From: Gammaproteobacteria bacterium
Lineage (GTDB): Bacteria > Pseudomonadota > Gammaproteobacteria > Pseudomonadales > Azotimanducaceae
Length of the DNA stretch: 36,324 nucleotides
Assembly: GCA_009843635.1 (NCBI GenBank)
Contig: VYDB01000012.1
Location: forward strand, 1 to 36,324
Direction of reading: 5' to 3'
Part shown: positions 32,109 to 36,324 of the stretch, in pieces
How positions within the stretch are numbered: position 1 is the stretch's first letter
Layout of the letters: each line of letters opens with the position of its first letter
The notes under the pieces: generated by a model
What the model was told of the DNA's origin: nothing
What the model saw: only the letters and a program-made list of their open reading frames with translations
The model's database searches: none
Position numbers and translations under genes: made by a program

Positions 32109-33436
32109 ACGGCTCACCTGAACGGCTAACGCCGACGCAGCGGATTGGCTACGGGGTCGGCGACTTCGGCATCAACCTGTTCTTCATTTCGACGCTGACC
32201 TACCTGCTGTACTTCTACACGGATGTGTTTGGCTTGTCGGCCGCCGCCGCCGGAGGCGTGATGCTGGTAGCGCGCGTCGTCGATGCGGTCACCGATCCGC
32301 TGATGGGCGCCATCGCGGAGCGCACCCGCAGCCGTTGGGGGCGCTTGCGGCCCTACATTCTGTTTGGTGCCTTGCCGTTGGGCGCCTCAGCCGTGCTGAC
32401 CTTTGCCAGCCCGGCGTTCAGTGATTCGGGCAAGCTCTGGTGGGCGTACCTGACCTACATCGCCTTTAGCATCGCTTTCACGGTGGTCTCGGTCCCCTAT
32501 TCGGCCCTGACTGCCTCGCTGACCGCTGACTACCAGGAGCGCACGGTGCTTTCGACCATACGCATGGCCTGCGCCTTTGGCGGCGGCTTGGCGATATCCG
32601 TGGGCATGCCGATCCTGGTGGGCACCTTCGATACCGAGGCCGAGGGCTATTTGTGGTCGATGCTGATCTTTGCCGCGTTGGCGACACCCTTGCTCGCGCT
32701 GACGTTCGCGCAAACCGAGGAGCGCATTCAACCCCCAGCCGCGCAGCGGCTGGCGATTCGTGACAGCTTGAGGGCGGTGTTCATCAATCCACCGCTGCTG
32801 GTGGTCATGGTGATGTTCTCCTGCGGCATGCTGTCGTTCACGGTGCGTCAGGCCGTCGCCATCTACTACTTCAAGTACAACCTCGGGCGTCCCGACCTGA
32901 TCGAAACCTGGTTTTTGGCAACCCTCTCGATCATGTTCGTGGGGCTTGTCTTCACGCCCAAGTTGGCTGATCAATACGGCAAGCCGGGCGGGATCCTTAT
33001 CGGTGCCGTGGTCACGATTGCCGCGGCATTGGGCCTGTACTTCACCCCTTACGATCAGATCGAGCTGATCTTCCTGTGGGGCTGCCTGCTGGCCTTAGGC
33101 GGCACGCCGATCGCCGTGCTCGGCTGGGCGATGATTCCAGACACGGTGGACTATGCCCAAGCGCGCTTCGGCGTGCGCGCCGACGGTTCCGTGTTCGCGA
33201 TGTCGAGCTTCTTCCAGAAGTTGGCCAAGGCGCTGGGCGGGGCTGGCGTCGCCGCCGTTCTCGCGTTGGCCGGCTACGTGGCCAACGCCGAACAGACCGC
33301 AGCGTCGTTGGATGCCATTCGCAGCCTCATGACCCTGGCACCCGCGGCCATCATGGTCGTCATGATCGTCGCGGCCCTAAGTTATCCTTTAAGCCGCCAA
33401 GCCCATGCGGCGTTGGTTTCGCAACTTAAGACTTGA
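32105..33436 (+). CDS. GPH-family cation symporter (MelB-like MFS)
   Basis: A 443-residue 12-helix transporter of the glycoside-pentoside-hexuronide:cation symporter family. Signatures are GYGVGDFGINLFF, LYFYTDVFGLSAAAAG, DAVTDPLMGAIAERTRSRWGRLRPY and, in the second half, GWAMIPDTVDYAQARFGVRADGS. It is coupled to the preceding MFS gene by a 4-bp overlap. Despite the family name, members carry diverse solutes, and the context with TonB receptor and LLM oxidoreductase argues for a catabolic substrate. Confidence 0.88.
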   Translation: MNGSPERLTPTQRIGYGVGDFGINLFFISTLTYLLYFYTDVFGLSAAAAGGVMLVARVVDAVTDPLMGAIAERTRSRWGRLRPYILFGALPLGASAVLTFASPAFSDSGKLWWAYLTYIAFSIAFTVVSVPYSALTASLTADYQERTVLSTIRMACAFGGGLAISVGMPILVGTFDTEAEGYLWSMLIFAALATPLLALTFAQTEERIQPPAAQRLAIRDSLRAVFINPPLLVVMVMFSCGMLSFTVRQAVAIYYFKYNLGRPDLIETWFLATLSIMFVGLVFTPKLADQYGKPGGILIGAVVTIAAALGLYFTPYDQIELIFLWGCLLALGGTPIAVLGWAMIPDTVDYAQARFGVRADGSVFAMSSFFQKLAKALGGAGVAAVLALAGYVANAEQTAASLDAIRSLMTLAPAAIMVVMIVAALSYPLSRQAHAALVSQLKT

Positions 33437-33495
33437 GACAAGGAAACGCAGCATGAGATTCGGCCAAGCCATGGACAGATGGCGCGGAGCACCGC

Positions 33496-34641
33496 TTGGT
33501 CCACGAAGCCGTCGAGCAGGTGCAACTGGCCGACCGCCTGGGCATCGACTACGCCTGGGCGGTGGAGCACCACTTCCTGGATGAGTACTCGCATTGCTCG
33601 GCGTCGGACGTGTTCCTGTCCGCCTTGGCTGCGAAGACCAATAACATCCGCGTGGGTTTCGGGATTCGTCAGGTTATCGCCAACTACAATCACCCTTCCC
33701 GAACCGCCGAATCCATTGCCATGCTCGACCTGCTCTCCAATGGCCGCGTGGAATTCGGCATCGGTGAAGGCGCCACCCGCCTTGAGCTGCATGGCTACGG
33801 CATCCCGGCAAAGGAAAAGCGGGCCATGTCTTTCGAGGCGGCCGAGCAGATTGCCAACATGATGGTCATGGACCCCTATCCCGGATTTCAGGGGACCAGT
33901 TTCTCCATGCCTTGCCGAAACGTCCTGCCCAAACCGTTGCAAAAGCCACACCCGCCCATGTGGCTGGCGTGCACCAACCGCAAAACCATTGAGGTGGCTG
34001 CTCGGAATGGCCTAGGTGCGCTGGCCTTTACCTTTGTCGATTCCGAGGAAGCGCGCTCCTGGGCGGATACGTACTACGCCATCATCAAGTCGGACGAGTG
34101 CGTGCCCTTGGGGCACCAGGTCAACGCCAACATCGCCGTCGTTGCAGGATTTTCTCTGCACGAGGATGCGGACGAAGCGCTCCGCCGCGGCGCCGACGGC
34201 TTCGCATTCTTCCGCTATGCCATCAACGCCTTGGTGGCGAACGACACCAAACCCGGGCGCACGACGCTATGGGAGGAGTATCTCGCCTTGCGCGACAGGG
34301 ACCTGCCCATGATCGCCGCGCCGGGCATCGGCACGCCGGCGCAGATTTCCGATCACATTCAGGACTTCCAGACCGCGGGCGTTGACCAGATCATCTTCCT
34401 GCAGCAGGGCGGCAAGAACCGCCACGAGCACATCTGCGAGGGGCTGGAGTTGTTCGCCGACCAGGTTCTGCCGCAGTTCATGGAAGGCCGAGAGCGGCGT
34501 GAAGCCGAGAAGGCAGAGGAACTCGAACCCTTCCTGAGCGCCGCACTGGCAAGAAAGGAGTGGATGCCGGACCTGTCCGACGAGGCCATACCCGTCGTGT
34601 CCGCATCCCGTGAGCGGGAGGCTTTTTACCACAAGGACTAG
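33496..34641 (+). CDS. LLM class flavin-dependent oxidoreductase with damaged 5' end
   Basis: A 381-residue reading from TTG 33496 of a luciferase-like TIM-barrel oxidoreductase: VHEAVEQVQLADRLGIDY, WAVEHHFLDEYSHCSASDVFLSA, RTAESIAMLDLLSNGRVEFGIGEG, and PPMWLACTNRKTIEVAARNG. The natural start appears to be ATG 33453, which has AAGGAAA and encodes MRFG. That frame then goes wrong, while the +1 frame reads AKPWTDGAEHRLVHEA, as family members do. A deletion of about 20-23 bases just after MRFG would explain both the missing residues and the frameshift. It may be inactive, initiate at TTG, or reflect a sequencing error. It follows the GPH transporter by 16 bp. Confidence 0.8.
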   Translation: MVHEAVEQVQLADRLGIDYAWAVEHHFLDEYSHCSASDVFLSALAAKTNNIRVGFGIRQVIANYNHPSRTAESIAMLDLLSNGRVEFGIGEGATRLELHGYGIPAKEKRAMSFEAAEQIANMMVMDPYPGFQGTSFSMPCRNVLPKPLQKPHPPMWLACTNRKTIEVAARNGLGALAFTFVDSEEARSWADTYYAIIKSDECVPLGHQVNANIAVVAGFSLHEDADEALRRGADGFAFFRYAINALVANDTKPGRTTLWEEYLALRDRDLPMIAAPGIGTPAQISDHIQDFQTAGVDQIIFLQQGGKNRHEHICEGLELFADQVLPQFMEGRERREAEKAEELEPFLSAALARKEWMPDLSDEAIPVVSASREREAFYHKD

Positions 34642-34649
34642 AAGAATGC

Positions 34650-35141
34650 CTATGAGCGAGGGTTTCGCAGTTGCCAGTCTTCATTCGGTTGCAGCACAAA
34701 GTCGGGCGCTTCACCCTTTAGGCGTGCGATGAGGCCGGTGGTCATGTTCCCCAACGCCACTTCCAGGGCACGGCCGACCGCCCCTTCATCCAAGCTTGAA
34801 TCGGCCGTCATTCGGCCCGACCAACAGATTGCGCAACCACCCTCGTCGGTGGGCGCAACGGTGGCTACGACGACGTAGTCCTGCATGCCGATGGGCTTTC
34901 CCGCCGTCAGTTCGTAGGACAGCGTCCGCCGCTCGTCGTCCAGAACCAAAAGCCGATGCTGCACTGGACCTTGGGTGGCCAACTGCAGATCGCGAATGGC
35001 GCCGACCCCCTCGCCGTGGACGGTGATGCTGCTTTGGTCCCCGCCAGGGATCCAATGCAACACGCGGTCGAAGTGCCGCAACTCCTCCCACACCACATGC
35101 GGGGAAAGGTCTGTATCGCGCCAATGCTCGATTTCGATCAT
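34650..35141 (-). CDS. SRPBCC (START-like) family protein
   Basis: A 163-residue protein of the polyketide-cyclase/START-like fold. IEIEHWRDTDLSPHVVWEEL at the N-terminus, HWIPGGDQSS, GVGAIRDLQL, and the late helix EGAVGRALEVALGNMTTGLIARLK match the SRPBCC outline with a cavity for a hydrophobic ligand. The ATG at 35141 follows GAGG. It lies 20 bp after the phosphotransferase gene and is probably cotranscribed with it. The role is unknown; a ligand carrier or cyclase is possible. Confidence 0.78.
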   Translation of the reverse strand: MIEIEHWRDTDLSPHVVWEELRHFDRVLHWIPGGDQSSITVHGEGVGAIRDLQLATQGPVQHRLLVLDDERRTLSYELTAGKPIGMQDYVVVATVAPTDEGGCAICWSGRMTADSSLDEGAVGRALEVALGNMTTGLIARLKGEAPDFVLQPNEDWQLRNPRS

Positions 35142-35161
35142 GCTGTTTGCCTCGGGTCCGC

Positions 35162-36199
35162 CTATGGGAAGTTGGATGCGAACGTGAAGGCGCCCATCTC
35201 GTCGAGGGCGCTCATGGCGTTGCCGAGCAGGGTGCGGCCGAGGGCTTGGCCACGCTCGTTGCCGAGGTCCAGGGTGCCGGCGATGATGACCGCGTAGCAG
35301 AGCAGGTACAGCGAGGCGACAACGAAGCGCTCGCGGCAGCGTTCGATGGGGTAGTCGATGCCTCTTGCGGTGAGGGATGCGTGATAGTGGGCCAGCCAGT
35401 CCTCTTCGGCGCGCACCTTGGGCGGGAGGCTTTGGGTGACGAAGTAGGCCAGATCCTGCTCCGGGGCGGAGACGCACACCGACTGCCAATCGACCAGCAC
35501 GATTTCGTCCTTGCCGAAGAAGATGTTGTCCAAGCGCACGTCGGCGTGGGCTAGGCAGGTGGGTTCCGCGCACAGGCGGTCCAGCAGCGGCGCGACCAGG
35601 TCGGGGATCCGCTCGCCAACCGGCAGCGCGGCCTCGGGTATGAGATCGCCGAAGTGCTCGAGCACCGCCGGCCAGCCGGCCCGAAAGCCGCCGATCATGC
35701 CGTCCCTCTGCATGGGATTGTTGTGGGAGATGACGGCGGGCGCGCCGGCGCCCCAGCCGCTGCTGTGCAGTTCGGCGATGGCGTCGATCACCGCCAAGGC
35801 CTCCTGACGGGTGCAGCCTACCACTTGGTCGCCGATGCGCAGTCCCTGCAGATCTTCGATGAGCAGAACGAAGTCGTTGGTGTCTGGATCGAATTCCGCA
35901 TATTGGCAAGCGGGGGTGCGCAGATGGATTGCTTCCGCGATCTGCTGGTAGAAGTGAACCTCACGCCCGTACATGTTGTAGAGCTGAGCGACTGCCCGGT
36001 TCTCCGCTGCCGGTGAAGGAAACTTGGCAATCAGGGAATCAGGGCCCTGGTCTGCCTCAAGATGCAGGCGGGTTACCAAGGCCATGACGCCAGCACCTTC
36101 GCTGAAGTGGCTGACGCGAAAGCCGCGCACCGAATAGCCAAGCGCCTTAGAGAGCCAAGCGGCGGTGAGAACGTCGGGAGACGTGGGGAATGATGCCAT
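35162..36199 (-). CDS. APH/ecdysteroid-kinase-like phosphotransferase
   Basis: A 345-residue protein-kinase-like-fold phosphotransferase. N-lobe features are GAGVMALVTRLHLE and SLIAKFPS (ATP-binding lysine). The catalytic loop is HADVRLDNIFF (Brenner-type HxDxxxxN), and the metal site is VLVDWQS. The C-terminal part (QDLAYFVTQSLPP) matches the EcKinase/DUF1679 and ACAD10-associated group rather than true antibiotic-resistance APHs. These proteins often sit in acyl-CoA or steroid catabolic clusters, and this one probably phosphorylates a hydroxylated small molecule. Its start overlaps the outward partial gene by 2 bp if ATG 36198 is used for the latter. Confidence 0.85.
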   Translation of the reverse strand: MASFPTSPDVLTAAWLSKALGYSVRGFRVSHFSEGAGVMALVTRLHLEADQGPDSLIAKFPSPAAENRAVAQLYNMYGREVHFYQQIAEAIHLRTPACQYAEFDPDTNDFVLLIEDLQGLRIGDQVVGCTRQEALAVIDAIAELHSSGWGAGAPAVISHNNPMQRDGMIGGFRAGWPAVLEHFGDLIPEAALPVGERIPDLVAPLLDRLCAEPTCLAHADVRLDNIFFGKDEIVLVDWQSVCVSAPEQDLAYFVTQSLPPKVRAEEDWLAHYHASLTARGIDYPIERCRERFVVASLYLLCYAVIIAGTLDLGNERGQALGRTLLGNAMSALDEMGAFTFASNFP

Positions 36200-36324
36200 G
36201 GCCGTGCGTCGTCGAAAGCGCCAAACTATGGATGATGCGCTCGCCGAAGTCTATGCGTCCCTTGGCCCCTTGCAGGCCTATTCAAAAGTCCTTGATTTGC
36301 CGTTGATCGGTCGGGTTTTTGGAG
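36198..36324 (+). CDS. Partial hypothetical protein, N-terminal end only
   Basis: An open frame from ATG 36198 (or ATG 36228, MDDALAEVY) runs off the right edge, giving about 42 residues that end QAYSKVLDLPLIGRVFG. The last 17 residues are identical to the partial protein at the left edge, being within the 52-bp repeat; the preceding residues share only a loose S-x-PL-x pattern. Family not recognised. It is divergent from the phosphotransferase gene. Confidence 0.45.
   Translation, partial: MAVRRRKRQTMDDALAEVYASLGPLQAYSKVLDLPLIGRVFG
36273..36324. repeat. 52-bp terminal inverted repeat, right copy
   Basis: Exact reverse complement of positions 2-53. It lies inside an outward-reading open frame, in the same reading frame as the left copy. 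See the left copy for interpretation. Confidence 0.9.

Noticed and set aside
35162-36199. Aminoglycoside-resistance gene
   Set aside because: The kinase motifs are of the ecdysteroid-kinase/ACAD10-associated type, and the catabolic context gives no reason to infer drug resistance.

Overview
The window looks like chromosomal DNA from a high-GC gammaproteobacterium, probably an uncultivated free-living or host-associated marine one (low confidence on habitat). The class call rests on gene order: ispB / rplU-rpmA-obgE-proB / rpsT / murJ-ribF-lspA followed by a type IV pilus minor-pilin cluster, which is the gammaproteobacterial arrangement. The expected ileS, fkpB and ispH are not where they usually sit. 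No tRNA, rRNA, CRISPR array, transposase or phage gene was seen. Both ends of the window carry the same 52 bp in inverted orientation, each inside the start of an outward-reading partial gene. This looks like an assembly boundary at a sequence present twice in the genome.

Layout. Positions 1-14773 are a catabolic, accessory-type region: five SDR oxidoreductases (one lacking its active site), an alpha/beta hydrolase, a secreted SGNH esterase, an acyl-CoA dehydrogenase, an FMN/F420-binding PNPOx-like protein, an acyl-CoA ligase, two luciferase-like (LLM) oxidoreductases, a PLP aminotransferase, a periplasmic metallo-beta-lactamase-fold hydrolase and a tandem EthD protein. In the middle is a small ArsC-fold gene with an in-frame TGA. 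Positions 14770-22346 are core housekeeping: ispB, rplU, rpmA, obgE, proB, rpsT, murJ, ribF and lspA. Positions 22800-28108 hold the pilus genes pilE, pilV, pilW, pilX and pilY1, with a convergent fimT-like gene. Positions 28302-36199 form an uptake and catabolic locus: a TonB-dependent receptor, two secondary transporters of different families, an LLM oxidoreductase with a damaged 5' end, and on the other strand an SRPBCC protein and an APH/ecdysteroid-kinase-like phosphotransferase.

Two observations stand out. First, the ArsC-like gene at 13002-13391 appears to encode a selenoprotein: TGA replaces the first cysteine of the CxxC motif (U15-T-S-C18), and a perfect 8-bp hairpin with a GTTT loop lies 23 nt downstream, as expected for a bacterial SECIS. 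Second, that gene and pilW (23766-24866) each carry the same roughly 40-bp palindromic element. It is inserted without breaking the reading frame, in opposite orientations, so it encodes different peptides in the two proteins. This resembles the Rickettsia palindromic elements. A different palindromic repeat (GAGTTGCGGAGCAACTC) occurs in two intergenic regions nearby.

The catabolic genes fit a picture of ester or acyl-chain hydrolysis, CoA activation, dehydrogenation and several flavin or NAD(P) redox steps, fed by an outer-membrane receptor and two inner-membrane transporters. The substrate cannot be named from sequence alone. Several pilus proteins carry EF-hand-like or dockerin-like calcium loops, suggesting a calcium-stabilised pilus tip.
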